Positions 34,155 through 43,222 of a DNA stretch of 64,000 nucleotides are shown one piece after another. The DNA is from Myxococcota bacterium. Its GTDB lineage: Bacteria; Myxococcota_A; UBA9160; SMWR01. The stretch covers positions 220,630 through 284,629 of the forward strand of contig JAKVBI010000001.1 in NCBI GenBank assembly GCA_022447545.1, given 5' to 3'. The notes beneath the pieces were generated by a model. The model was not told the DNA's origin. It worked only from the letters and a program-made list of their open reading frames with translations, and did not search any database. Positions within the stretch are counted from its first letter, which is position 1. The number at the start of each line of letters is the position of its first letter. Made by a program: the position numbers and the translations under genes.

Positions 34155-35183
34155 GTGAAAACCATCGACCTGCGCAGCGACACGGTGACGCGCCCGACGC
34201 AGCCCATGCGAGATGCCATGGCGAGCGCCGAAGTGGGCGACGATGTGTACGGCGAAGATCCCACCATCAACGAGTTGCAGAGACGCGCAGCGGAGTTGAT
34301 GGGCAAACAGGCCGGCCTCTACGTCCCGTCGGGCACCCTGGGCAATCAGGCATCGATCCACTCGCTCACGCACCCCGGCGACGTGGTCCTCGCATCGGTC
34401 GGCGCACATGTCCTGGTCTACGAGTCTGGTGCGGCCTCGGCCGTTTCGGGGGTCCAGATCCAGACCCTGGGACGAGAAGAAACCGGCGTATTCGAGCCTG
34501 AAGATCTGATCTCCGCCTTGACTCCAAACGAAGCCCATTTCGCCCCTCACCGCCTCGTTACCATCGAGAACACACACAACCGCGCTGGAGGACGAATCTT
34601 TCCCTTCGAGACGCTCCAAGCGGTGACCACCACCGCGCGAAAACACGAGCTCGGCCTTCATTTGGACGGGGCTCGGCTCTTACACGCCGTGGTGGCCACC
34701 GGCATTCCCGCCCACCGGTGGGCGGAGCCCTTCGACACCGTGACGTTCTGTCTCTCTAAGGGGCTGGGGGCTCCCGTGGGTTCGGTGATCTGTGGCGATC
34801 ACGACACCCTCATGCTTGTACACCGAGCTCGAAAGATGTTGGGAGGCGGCATGCGACAGGCGGGCATTCTCGCTGCCGCGGGCATCTATGCACTGGACCA
34901 CAACATCGATCGCCTGGCAGACGACCACGCCCATGCACGCCGCCTGGCCGATGGGCTCGAAGACCTCGGCTTGACGGTTCGCAGCAAACCAGAAACCAAC
35001 ATGGTGATGTTCGAAGTCGATGACACCACAGCCTTCGTAGCAGCGATGAAGACGCGAAGCCTACTCATCAATGCCGTCGACGCCTCACGCTTGCGCGCCG
35101 TGACACACCTGGAAATCGCAAAAGAGGACATCGACGATGCCCTTGGACGGATCTCGGAGATCTTGAACGAGGGCATCCGCTGA
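34155..35183 (+). CDS. ltaE: Low-specificity L-threonine aldolase
   Basis: PLP-dependent aldolase of 342 residues that cleaves threonine or allo-threonine to glycine and acetaldehyde. Signatures: KTIDLRSDTVTRPT at the N-terminus, DDVYGEDPTINELQ, IENTHNRAGGRIFP, LHLDGARLLHA and the PLP lysine in TFCLSKGLGAPVGS near 202. The open frame extends to 34113, but the -10 hexamer and homology both set the GTG at 34155. Cytoplasmic. The gene stands alone, 25 bases from the convergent glycosyltransferase gene end. Confidence 0.94.
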   Translation: MKTIDLRSDTVTRPTQPMRDAMASAEVGDDVYGEDPTINELQRRAAELMGKQAGLYVPSGTLGNQASIHSLTHPGDVVLASVGAHVLVYESGAASAVSGVQIQTLGREETGVFEPEDLISALTPNEAHFAPHRLVTIENTHNRAGGRIFPFETLQAVTTTARKHELGLHLDGARLLHAVVATGIPAHRWAEPFDTVTFCLSKGLGAPVGSVICGDHDTLMLVHRARKMLGGGMRQAGILAAAGIYALDHNIDRLADDHAHARRLADGLEDLGLTVRSKPETNMVMFEVDDTTAFVAAMKTRSLLINAVDASRLRAVTHLEIAKEDIDDALGRISEILNEGIR

Positions 35184-35208
35184 TCCTCGGAAGCGCCGAC
35201 GCGGCGCG

Positions 35209-35916
35209 TCAACGCAATAAATTGTACTTGACGATGCACCAGATGGCCCTGACGCCATCCCTCCAGCCAATCTTTTTGCCCTCGGAGTACGTGCGCCCCG
35301 CGTAGGAGATCCCCACTTCGTAGATCCGGCAGTTCAGCTTCGCGACCTTCGCGGTGATTTCGGGCTCGAACCCAAAACGATTCTCCTCGATCTCGATCTT
35401 TTCGACGATCTCTCGGCGGAAGAGCTTGTAGCAGACCTCCATGTCCGTGAGGTTGAGGTCCGTCAACATATTGGAGAACAAGGTCAGCATTCGGTTGACC
35501 ACCGAGTGCCAGAAATGGAATACGCGGTGCGCTTCACCACCTGCGAAGCGAGAGCCAAAGACCACGTCTGCACGCCCTTCCAAGATCGGAGCGAGCAGTT
35601 TCGGGTACTCGCGCGGGTCGTATTCGAGGTCGGCGTCCTGGATCATCACGACGTCGCCGGTGGCGGCCGCGAAACCAGTCCTCAAGGCCGCTCCCTTTCC
35701 CTGGTTGTAGTCGTGGAAGAGCAGCTGCTGAATCCGAGGAGCAATCGATTCCTGCAGGATTTCACGAGTCCCATCGGTCGAACAGTCGTCGACGACGACC
35801 ACCTCTTTGTCGGGGACCTCAGAAGACAGCACCGCGTCGATGAGCTGCTCAATGGTTTCGCGCTCGTTGTAGCAGGGAATCACGATCGAGATCTTCGGCA
35901 TGTCGTCGCTACTCAC
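35209..35916 (-). CDS. Family 2 glycosyltransferase (DPM1/polyprenol-phosphate type)
   Basis: GT2-family enzyme of 235 residues. [18 protein letters not shown] opens the Rossmann-like domain, [11 protein letters not shown] and [16 protein letters not shown] carry the DxD-type metal site, and VFGSRFAGG follows. The layout resembles dolichol/undecaprenyl-phosphate sugar synthases (DPM1-like) lacking C-terminal membrane helices, so it is soluble or peripheral. The start is GTG 35916 or ATG 35901; the sequence does not decide. It is downstream of ilvD's 3' end by 39 bases, tail to head, so it could be separately transcribed. Confidence 0.88.
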   Translation of the reverse strand: MSSDDMPKISIVIPCYNERETIEQLIDAVLSSEVPDKEVVVVDDCSTDGTREILQESIAPRIQQLLFHDYNQGKGAALRTGFAAATGDVVMIQDADLEYDPREYPKLLAPILEGRADVVFGSRFAGGEAHRVFHFWHSVVNRMLTLFSNMLTDLNLTDMEVCYKLFRREIVEKIEIEENRFGFEPEITAKVAKLNCRIYEVGISYAGRTYSEGKKIGWRDGVRAIWCIVKYNLLR

Positions 35917-35955
35917 CCCTCATCTCACCTGCCGGCCTAGATTACAGGACCTGCT

Positions 35956-37638
35956 CTACTCGTCGGTCACACAACCTTCGGACGCCGACTTCACATTCTT
36001 TATGTACTTGTAGAGCGTGCCCCGCGTGGCCTTCAGAGGCGGGGGGACGAACTTCCGACGTCGCGCTTCGAGAGTGGCATCGTCCACACCGACTTCGAGG
36101 ATACGGGCCTTGGCATCAATGGTGATCAGATCGCCATCTTCGATGAGCGCGATGGCCCCCCCCTCCTGCGCCTCCGGAGTGACGTGGCCGATGATGAAAC
36201 CGTGGGAGCCACCTGAGAACCTGCCATCGGTGATGAGTGCCACTTGGTCTCCAAGACCTGCACCCATGATGGCCGAAGTCGGTGTGAGCATTTCTGGCAT
36301 TCCTGGCCCCCCTTTGGGGCCCTCGTAGCGAATTACGATGACCTGGCCCGCTTCGATCCGGCCCTCTTCCAAAGCCGTGAGCATGGCCTCCTCACCATCG
36401 AAGACCACAGCGGGCCCCGTGAACACCAGGCCCTCTTTGCCGGTGACCTTCGCGACTGCGCCTTCGGGCGCGAGGTTCCCGCGCAGGATCTGGATGTGTC
36501 CGGTCTGCTTGATCGGATCGTCCCAGTCCCGAATGACCCTCTGCCCATCGGACAGCCCCGGAAGATCCGCAACGTTTTCGGCCAGCGTGTGGCCGGTGAC
36601 CGTGATGCAATCTCCATCGATGACCCCGCGTTCGAGCAGCATGCGTAGAAGTGCAGGCGTTCCGCCGGCCTCGTGGAGATCCTCCATCACGAAAGCCCCG
36701 GAAGGTTTCAGATCGGCCAGAAAGGGAACACGATCACTGACCGCCTGGAAGTCATCCAGAGTGAGGGAGATCCCCACGGCTCTCGCCATGGCAATCAGAT
36801 GCAACACGGCGTTGGTCGAACCACCCAGAACCGTGACCACCACCATGGCGTTCTCGAAAGCCGCACGGGTCATGATCTGACTCGGTCTGAGGTCTCGCTC
36901 CAATAAATTTCGAATCGCAGCCCCGGCCCGATGGCACTCATCCGCCTTTCCGGAATCCAGAGCCGGCGTCGACGAGCTGTAGGGAAGCGACATGCCCAGG
37001 GCTTCGATGGCCGAAGCCATGGTATTGGCGGTGTACATGCCCCCACAGGCCCCGGCACCCGGACAGGCGTTCCGAACCACGTCGACCCGGCCCTCCTCGT
37101 CGAGCCGGCCTGCAATGAATTCTCCATAGCACTGGAACGCCGACACGATGTCCAGTACGTCGCCACTCTTTGAGCGACCCGGTTTGATGGTGCCGCCGTA
37201 GATCATGAGGGAAGGCCGGTCGAGCCGAGCCATGGCCATCAAGCAACCCGGCATGTTCTTGTCGCATCCGGGAATCGAGATATTGGCGTCATACCACTGG
37301 GCGGACATCACGGTTTCGATGGAGTCGGCGATCAGATCCCGCGACTGCAGGGAAAAGCTCATCCCGTCGGTTCCCATAGAGATCCCGTCACTGACGCCGA
37401 TGGTGTTGAAACGCATCCCCACCAGACCCGCATCCTCCACACCCTGTTTGACGTGTTCGGAAAACTCGAGAAGGTGCATGTTGCAAGGGTTGCCCTCGAA
37501 CCAAACGCTCGAGATGCCCACCTGTGCCTTGGACATATCCTCCTCGCTCAAACCCGTGGCAAACAGTTGGGCTTGTGAGGCTCCCTGCGACTTCTCCTGG
37601 GTGATCCGGGAACTGATTCGATTGATCTTTTCCGCCAT
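35956..37638 (-). CDS. ilvD: Dihydroxy-acid dehydratase
   Basis: IlvD of 560 residues, the third common step of valine, leucine and isoleucine synthesis, which dehydrates 2,3-dihydroxy acids to 2-keto acids. Family motifs: [16 protein letters not shown], the FeS cysteines in that stretch and in [30 protein letters not shown], and the C-terminal [23 protein letters not shown]. The spacing suits a [2Fe-2S] or [4Fe-4S] dehydratase. The frame is open to 37845, but ATG 37638 with GGAG upstream gives the standard N-terminus (MAEKINRIS). No other ilv gene is in the window. Confidence 0.96.
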   Translation of the reverse strand: MAEKINRISSRITQEKSQGASQAQLFATGLSEEDMSKAQVGISSVWFEGNPCNMHLLEFSEHVKQGVEDAGLVGMRFNTIGVSDGISMGTDGMSFSLQSRDLIADSIETVMSAQWYDANISIPGCDKNMPGCLMAMARLDRPSLMIYGGTIKPGRSKSGDVLDIVSAFQCYGEFIAGRLDEEGRVDVVRNACPGAGACGGMYTANTMASAIEALGMSLPYSSSTPALDSGKADECHRAGAAIRNLLERDLRPSQIMTRAAFENAMVVVTVLGGSTNAVLHLIAMARAVGISLTLDDFQAVSDRVPFLADLKPSGAFVMEDLHEAGGTPALLRMLLERGVIDGDCITVTGHTLAENVADLPGLSDGQRVIRDWDDPIKQTGHIQILRGNLAPEGAVAKVTGKEGLVFTGPAVVFDGEEAMLTALEEGRIEAGQVIVIRYEGPKGGPGMPEMLTPTSAIMGAGLGDQVALITDGRFSGGSHGFIIGHVTPEAQEGGAIALIEDGDLITIDAKARILEVGVDDATLEARRRKFVPPPLKATRGTLYKYIKNVKSASEGCVTDE

Positions 37639-37979
37639 GACTGCTCCGCTCTGAGCCCGATGCGGGCTTCGAACTCCATTTTCCGGCGGCGCTGGGTCGC
37701 CGACCGGTCCACCGGGTTCACGGCGAGAATAGCCCACGCACGCATCCCTCAGAGGCCACGGATTCGTGCCGCCCGCTCCCCTATCCAACACCCGGCCCGC
37801 CGTCGGATTCTCTAAGATGATCGTGAAGCTACGCCGGAATCTCACGAACTGGAGCCACCCGCCTCCGGGCGACGACCCTTACCCGACGCCGGAGTGCACT
37901 CCAGTCGAACGGAGCTCTCATCCGATCGCCTACCACCTCGAATCTCGACGAGTTCCTGAGTCGCGCCACCGCCGGTTGG
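37639..37979 (+). other. Divergent region between ilvD and the RND gene
   Basis: About 340 bases. It holds the ilvD leader and promoter on the minus strand. On the plus strand the RND reading frame is open from 37827 without an ATG, GTG or TTG until the GTG at 37980. The last 20 codons before it look coding-like (NLDEFLSRATAGWVRG), so the real start may use a rare codon, or the sequence may contain an error. TAAGAT at 37813-37818 is a possible -10. Confidence 0.45.
37726..37731 (-). promoter_or_regulatory. Candidate -10 (TATTCT) for ilvD
   Basis: Minus-strand TATTCT lies 87 bases before ATG 37638. A leader of about 80 bases would follow. No attenuator-like run of branched-chain codons is evident in it. 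Confidence 0.4.
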
Positions 37980-40601
37980 GTGCGGGGCGTCGTACGGAAA
38001 CCCCGGTTCAGCGTTACCGCTTGTGCGATCGCCACAGCCGTCATGCTCATGCTCGCCACGGGGCTGGGCATCCACACCAATGAAAACGACCTCTTTTCCG
38101 ACGACCTCCCCTTCTTCGCACTCCGAGAAGACTTCTACGCCAGCTTTCCGGAACTCGTCGACCCCATCATCGTCGCGGTGGATGGCGCCACCGTAGACCA
38201 GGCATCCGTCGCAGCCCGGCGGCTCACCGAACGATTGCGAGAAGAAAGCGAAATCTTCGATAGCGTCGACCAACCGGGTGGCGATGAATTCTTCGAGCGC
38301 CACGGCCTGCTCTACCTCGAGACGGGCGAACTCGAGGAGTTGCTCGAGAATCTATTCACCGTTCAGCCTTACCTGAGCAGACTGACACGAGACGTCGGCG
38401 TGGCGGGCTTCTTCTCCATGCTCTCGCGGGCTAGCCGCGCCGGCATCGATGGGGAGCTAGGGAACATCGACCTTTCGGAAATTTTCGATCGCGTCGACGG
38501 AGTCATCCGCAGCTCTCTGGCTGGAACACCCCATCCCCTGGAATGGGCAGAAGTCGTCACTGGGCGGGAGACCGAACGCCGCGATCGACGACGCTTCCTG
38601 CTGATTCAACCCGTCGTGGACTTCGGCACTCTCAACCCAGCCGAAGTGGCCATGTCCAAACTCAGCGAAGTCGTAGAAGAGCTGGAACTCACGCCCGACA
38701 GCGGAGTGCATGTCCGCGCTACCGGCGTCCTGCCCCTCTCCTACGAGGAGATGGCCAACATGTCGACCCAGATGATCTGGGCGGGCATCGGCTCCTTCGG
38801 CGCGGTAGGTGCGATTCTCGTTTTCGGTCTCGGCTCCCTCAGACTCGTCCTCGCATCCCTGACGACTCTCGCCGTAGGTCTGGCGTGGACGGGCGGTGTG
38901 GCTGCGCTGGTGGTGGGTCGACTCAACCTCATCTCCGTGGCTTTCGGTGTGCTGTTCATCGGGCTCACCATCGATTTCGCCATCCATCTCTGCGTGCGTT
39001 TTCGCGACGAGCTGGGAGCTGCGCGACCTGCCAACGATGCACTGATCCAAGCCGCCGCCGACGTGGGGGGCTCTCTTGCCATCTGTGCACTGACCACGGC
39101 CATCGGTTTCTTCGCCTTCGCGCCCACGGAATACGCTGGGGTCGCAGAGCTCGGAATCATTGCGGGGGCTGGCATGTTCGTGGGCCTGTTCACCAATCTG
39201 ACCCTCTTGCCGGCGCTGATCACCCTGTGGGTCCCCGAAACCCGTGTCGCTCCGCCCTCGCAAAGCGCGCCCGGCATCGAAGGCTTCCTGGCATTCCCAG
39301 TACGCCACGCCCGGCCCGTGCTCGCCGCGAGCGGTCTGCTGACTCTGGGAGCCCTGGCGCTCCTGCCAGCGGTCCATTTCGACGCGAACCCACTGCGGAT
39401 GCGAGACCCCTCCACCCACTCCGTGGGCCTGATGGACGAAATGTTGGCCGATGGCGATGCGTTCCCCTGGAGCCTCAACGTTTTGACCGATGGCCTCGAA
39501 AGCGCACGACAACTTGCAACCCGTATCGAACGGCTGCCACACGTTTCAGCCGTGGTGACCTTGGAGGATTTCGTACCCGACGCCCAGGACACCAAACTCG
39601 AAGCTGTCGAAGACGCCGCCTTCGTGCTGCTCCCAACCCTCGCGCCCCGATCGGCGCAGGACGCCGCTCACCGACCCCCCGGACCCGCTCTGGCCGAGCT
39701 GCGCCTGGACATCGCGGCTCTTCGGGCGGCCGAAACATCCCCATCCCTCACTGAATCAGTCGCCAGATTGGACGGTTCACTCGCCGAACTCGAAACGCGC
39801 ACCCAGGCGGACGGTTGGACTCCCCAGATCACCACCCAACTCGAAGAGGCTCTCCTCGGCTCCCTACCCGAACGCCTGCGCACGCTGCGGATCGCACTGA
39901 CCGCCCAACGCGTGACACTCGAAGACCTCCCGGCCACCGTGGTGAACCGCATGGTCGGACGGGGTGGCCGAGTTCGGGTCGAAATCCAACCCGCTGGCGA
40001 CCTCAACGACCCCGAGCAACTCGAGCGATACGTCGAAGCCGTGCAAGAGATCGCGCCCGACACCTTTGGTGAAGGGCTCGTGATTCTCGAGACAGGACAC
40101 GCCGTGGTGCGCTCCCTCGAGCAGGCCCTCATCACGGCGGCGGTCGTCATCGCAATGCTGTTGTTGGCGTTATGGCGCAATTTCAGCGACATGCTGCTCG
40201 TCACAATCCCCTTGAGTCTGGCAGCCCTCTTCACCACATCGTTCACTGTCATCGCCCAGGTGCCCTTCAATTTCGCCAACGTGATCGTGATCCCACTGCT
40301 ACTGGGCATGGGAGTGGACAGCGGAATCCACCTGGTTCACCGAACACGCAGGCAAGCGCTCCCCGATGGCAACCTCCTGCGGTCCAGTACGGCGCGCGCG
40401 GTTCTACTCTCGGCCGTGACGACCATCGCAAGCTTCGGCGCGTTGGGGCTCTCGTCCCATCTGGGCATGGCGAGCCTCGGTCAACTGCTGACCCTGGGCG
40501 TCGCGATGATCCTACTCTGCAACCTCGTGGTTCTTCCCTCCTTGGCCTGGCTTCGCGAAGACCAACGCACGAGATCTCCGCGTGGGGAAAAAGTCGAATA
40601 G
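37980..40601 (+). CDS. RND/MMPL-family transporter, HpnN-like
   Basis: Inner-membrane RND-superfamily protein of 873 residues with two sets of one plus five transmembrane helices separated by large periplasmic loops. The first loop (FSDDLPFFALREDFYASFP, IIVAVDGATVDQA, FERHGLLYLETGELEELLENL in parts, TVQPYLS) resembles HpnN, the transporter that moves hopanoids to the outer membrane in some alphaproteobacteria. FGVLFIGLTIDFAIHL and LLLGMGVDSGIHLVHR carry the paired Asp-containing proton-relay helices. The GTG at 37980 is the only standard start, but coding-like sequence extends above it. No squalene or hopanoid synthesis gene is in the window, so the cargo is open. Confidence 0.85.
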   Translation: MRGVVRKPRFSVTACAIATAVMLMLATGLGIHTNENDLFSDDLPFFALREDFYASFPELVDPIIVAVDGATVDQASVAARRLTERLREESEIFDSVDQPGGDEFFERHGLLYLETGELEELLENLFTVQPYLSRLTRDVGVAGFFSMLSRASRAGIDGELGNIDLSEIFDRVDGVIRSSLAGTPHPLEWAEVVTGRETERRDRRRFLLIQPVVDFGTLNPAEVAMSKLSEVVEELELTPDSGVHVRATGVLPLSYEEMANMSTQMIWAGIGSFGAVGAILVFGLGSLRLVLASLTTLAVGLAWTGGVAALVVGRLNLISVAFGVLFIGLTIDFAIHLCVRFRDELGAARPANDALIQAAADVGGSLAICALTTAIGFFAFAPTEYAGVAELGIIAGAGMFVGLFTNLTLLPALITLWVPETRVAPPSQSAPGIEGFLAFPVRHARPVLAASGLLTLGALALLPAVHFDANPLRMRDPSTHSVGLMDEMLADGDAFPWSLNVLTDGLESARQLATRIERLPHVSAVVTLEDFVPDAQDTKLEAVEDAAFVLLPTLAPRSAQDAAHRPPGPALAELRLDIAALRAAETSPSLTESVARLDGSLAELETRTQADGWTPQITTQLEEALLGSLPERLRTLRIALTAQRVTLEDLPATVVNRMVGRGGRVRVEIQPAGDLNDPEQLERYVEAVQEIAPDTFGEGLVILETGHAVVRSLEQALITAAVVIAMLLLALWRNFSDMLLVTIPLSLAALFTTSFTVIAQVPFNFANVIVIPLLLGMGVDSGIHLVHRTRRQALPDGNLLRSSTARAVLLSAVTTIASFGALGLSSHLGMASLGQLLTLGVAMILLCNLVVLPSLAWLREDQRTRSPRGEKVE

Positions 40602-40604
40602 AAT
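40599..40604 (+). promoter_or_regulatory. Leaderless promoter -10 (TAGAAT) overlapping the RND stop codon
   Basis: TAGAAT ends six bases before the GTG at 40611, and its first three bases are the TAG stop of the RND gene. The downstream gene can be transcribed on its own from here. Confidence 0.65.
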
Positions 40605-40610
40605 CTCCGA

Positions 40611-41579
40611 GTGCGCGCCTGCTACAGCACCGGCTATACGATCCCCATGCCCGAGGGTCACCGCTTCCCCATGGGCAAATTCTCGATGCTCCACGAGATC
40701 CTGACGGAAGCGGGCCTGCTCGGTGCCGCGGATGTCGTGGAACCGACCGAGGCCTCTCTGAAAGATCTCGCACGAGTGCACGATTCGGCCTATCTCGAGG
40801 CGCTCGCCAACGACGGCCTCTCACGAGCGGAGCAAAGGCGCCTCGGGCTTCCGGTGGGACCGGCGCTGTTCCGACGCTCCCGACTCGCAGTTCAGGGGAC
40901 TCTGCTGGCGGGACGCATGGCCCTCGACGACGGCATCGCGGCCAATCTCGCGGGGGGCACCCACCACGCTTTCGCGGATCACGGAGAAGGATTCTGTGTG
41001 TTCAACGACGTGGCCGTGAGCATCCGGTGCTTACGCGAAGAGGAACTCCTCCGGCGATGCCTGGTCCTCGATCTCGACGTACATCAGGGCAACGGAACCG
41101 CACGGATCTTCTGCGATGATCCAGACACCTACACCTTCTCCATCCACGGGCAAAGCAACTATCCCTTCCAAAAGGAGCAGTCGTCACTTGACGTTCCACT
41201 GCCCAACGGGATCGGCGACGAGGGTTATCTCGACGCCCTCTCCCACCACCTGCCCACCGCAATCGACCAAGCACGACCGGAACTCGTCTTCTATCTCGCG
41301 GGCGTCGATCCCGTCCGAGGAGATCGATTCGGCAAGCTCGACCTGAGCCCCGAGGGCCTTGCGCAACGCGAGCAGCTGGTTCTGTCCACGCTCCAAGAAA
41401 CCGGGCTCCCATGCGCGCTCCTGATGTCGGGCGGTTACGCTCGGACACCGCGCCAGACCGCCGAACTGCACGCCGTCGTCCACCGCAAGGCCAATCAGTT
41501 GTTCGGTCCTGGACGATCCCTGCCCCACCGCCACGACCCCGCCGCGGAGTCCCGGCCCACCATGGGAGAACCTCGTTGA
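40611..41579 (+). CDS. Histone-deacetylase-superfamily hydrolase
   Basis: Class II/AcuC-like deacetylase fold protein of 322 residues. The active-site residues are all present: the His pair in GGTHHAFAD, zinc ligands in LDLDVHQGNGTAR and in LAGVDPVRGD, and the transition-state Tyr in LMSGGYAR. Family members remove acetyl groups from lysine, polyamines or other amides, so the substrate is not fixed. Cytoplasmic, no signal. The leaderless GTG start opens with RACYSTGYTIPMPEGHRFPM, typical of bacterial members. The LLM gene begins in its last codons (TTG 41576 overlapping TGA). Confidence 0.92.
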   Translation: MRACYSTGYTIPMPEGHRFPMGKFSMLHEILTEAGLLGAADVVEPTEASLKDLARVHDSAYLEALANDGLSRAEQRRLGLPVGPALFRRSRLAVQGTLLAGRMALDDGIAANLAGGTHHAFADHGEGFCVFNDVAVSIRCLREEELLRRCLVLDLDVHQGNGTARIFCDDPDTYTFSIHGQSNYPFQKEQSSLDVPLPNGIGDEGYLDALSHHLPTAIDQARPELVFYLAGVDPVRGDRFGKLDLSPEGLAQREQLVLSTLQETGLPCALLMSGGYARTPRQTAELHAVVHRKANQLFGPGRSLPHRHDPAAESRPTMGEPR

Positions 41580-42400
41580 AAATTGGTGTTCCGATTCGCC
41601 TGATGGGCCCCCAGTCCACCCGAGAAACCGTGCGCCAGTGTGCTCAGGCCGCCGAAGCCGCCGGCTTCGATGACCTGTGGGTCCCGGATCACATCGCGAT
41701 CCCCCCGGACGACGCCGAGGGTTCCGGGGGCCGATACCTCGACCCCCTGACCTCCCTCGCCTACCTGGCCGCATCCACCGAGCGGATCGGCCTGGGAACG
41801 GGCATCCTCAACCTCCCCTACCGCCCGCCGCTTCCAACCGCCAAGGCCCTCGCCACGGTTCAGGAGTTGTCGAACGGTCGACTGCGACTGGGAATCGGCC
41901 TGGGCTGGATGGATGCGGAATTCCGCGCCCTCGGCGTTGATCGGCGCCGACGCGGGCGGATCACCGACAGCACCCTCGCGTTCTTCGCCGATTGCTTCAC
42001 GCGCGACGAAGTCATTTCCAATGACCAGCCCTTCCTCTTCCTGCCGCGCCCCCCACGCCCCCCGGTCTACGTAGGAGGCGCAGCGCCCCACGCTCTCGAG
42101 CGGGTGGTGAGGTACGGAGACGGCTGGATGCCCATGGAAGGGAATGCCGAGAAGCTTCGAGGAGAGATCTCACAGCTGCGCGAACTCGCCACGACTGCCG
42201 GGCGAGAGTCACCGGAAGTCATCCTCATGACCGGTGTCCGCCTCGAGGATCCCGGGAAGGCGCGTGCCTACGTGGAAGGTCTGGCCGACGCGGGTGTCAC
42301 CCAACTCGCACTGGGTGTGAAGTACGAAGATGCAGACGGATTCAAACGCAGCATCGACGCCATGGTCACGGCATTAATGGATACGATTCGAGCCCTCTGA
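41576..42400 (+). CDS. LLM-class (F420-dependent type) oxidoreductase
   Basis: Luciferase-like monooxygenase-fold protein of 274 residues. KIGVPIRLMGPQST, FDDLWVPDHIAIP, IGLGTGILNLPYRPP, GRLRLGIGLGWMDAEF and PPVYVGGAAPHALERV are the usual stretches of the F420-dependent (TIGR03619-like) group; FMN is the alternative cofactor. The start is TTG 41576, four bases inside the deacetylase stop, with GGGAG upstream, so translation is coupled. The dienelactone hydrolase gene follows 21 bases after. The substrate is unknown. Confidence 0.88.
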   Translation: MKIGVPIRLMGPQSTRETVRQCAQAAEAAGFDDLWVPDHIAIPPDDAEGSGGRYLDPLTSLAYLAASTERIGLGTGILNLPYRPPLPTAKALATVQELSNGRLRLGIGLGWMDAEFRALGVDRRRRGRITDSTLAFFADCFTRDEVISNDQPFLFLPRPPRPPVYVGGAAPHALERVVRYGDGWMPMEGNAEKLRGEISQLRELATTAGRESPEVILMTGVRLEDPGKARAYVEGLADAGVTQLALGVKYEDADGFKRSIDAMVTALMDTIRAL

Positions 42401-42421
42401 TTGAAATTCGAGGAGATCGAC

Positions 42422-43207
42422 ATGGTCTTGGATGGCTTTGATACCACCGAATCCACACACGACGCCATCACCCGTGTGGTCTTCACCCGCGGTTCTGGAT
42501 CTGCAGTGGTGATCATGCACGAAATCCCAGGGATCACTCCGCCCGTCGCAGAATTTGCACGACGTGTGGCTGACGACGGATTCAAGGTGTACATGCCGCT
42601 GATGTTCGGCACACCGGGAAAGGGAATGACCGCCGGCTATGCGTTTGGGCAGATGGCGCGTGCCTGCATCAGTCGGGAGTTTTCCGTACTGTCCCGCAAC
42701 GAGTCGAGCCCAATCACGAACTGGCTTCGCGGCCTGTGCCGAGAGGCTTTTGCGGAGTGCGGCGGGCGTGGGGTGGGCGCCATCGGAATGTGCCTTACAG
42801 GGAACTTCGCCCTGGCGCTGATGGTCGATGAATGCGTGATGGCACCGGTTCTCAGCCAACCATCGCTCCCCTTCCCTGTCTCACCCTCCCACCGCAAATC
42901 CCTGCATCTATCGGGCGAGGACCTCGCCGTGGTCAAGCGGCGAACACAGGAGGGTTGTGGAGTGCTCGGCCTGCGCTTCACCCACGACCCCATGTGCCCG
43001 GGTGACCGCTTTCAAAGACTTCGGGAGGAACTGGACACTGGCTTCGAAGCCATCGAGATCGACTCGGGACCGGACAACGATCACGGAATCGCTTCGAGCG
43101 CCCACTCGGTGGTGACCACCGACCTCGTAGACGAGGAGGGACACCCGACGCAGGTCGCCCTCCATCGCGTCCTGGAATTGTTCCGCGAACGCCTCCGCAC
43201 GCCGTGA
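42422..43207 (+). CDS. Dienelactone hydrolase family protein
   Basis: DLH-type alpha/beta hydrolase of 261 residues. The nucleophile is Cys124 in IGMCLTGNFAL, replacing Ser as in true dienelactone hydrolases. The acidic residue is in FTHDPMCPGDRF and the His in NDHGIASS. VIMHEIPGITPPV is the usual N-terminal oxyanion segment. GAGGAG six bases before ATG 42422 decides that start over an upstream TTG. It ends a three-gene unit (deacetylase, LLM oxidoreductase, hydrolase) that could degrade a small aromatic or cyclic compound. That grouping is inference. Confidence 0.9.
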   Translation: MVLDGFDTTESTHDAITRVVFTRGSGSAVVIMHEIPGITPPVAEFARRVADDGFKVYMPLMFGTPGKGMTAGYAFGQMARACISREFSVLSRNESSPITNWLRGLCREAFAECGGRGVGAIGMCLTGNFALALMVDECVMAPVLSQPSLPFPVSPSHRKSLHLSGEDLAVVKRRTQEGCGVLGLRFTHDPMCPGDRFQRLREELDTGFEAIEIDSGPDNDHGIASSAHSVVTTDLVDEEGHPTQVALHRVLELFRERLRTP

Positions 43208-43222
43208 CCCCCTGAATCGCGC

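Noticed and set aside
38457-39595. Minus-strand ORFs of 361 and 284 residues opposite the RND gene
   Set aside because: Antisense to a gene with conserved RND motifs; translations are Gln/Gly/Glu- or Arg/Ser-rich without domains.
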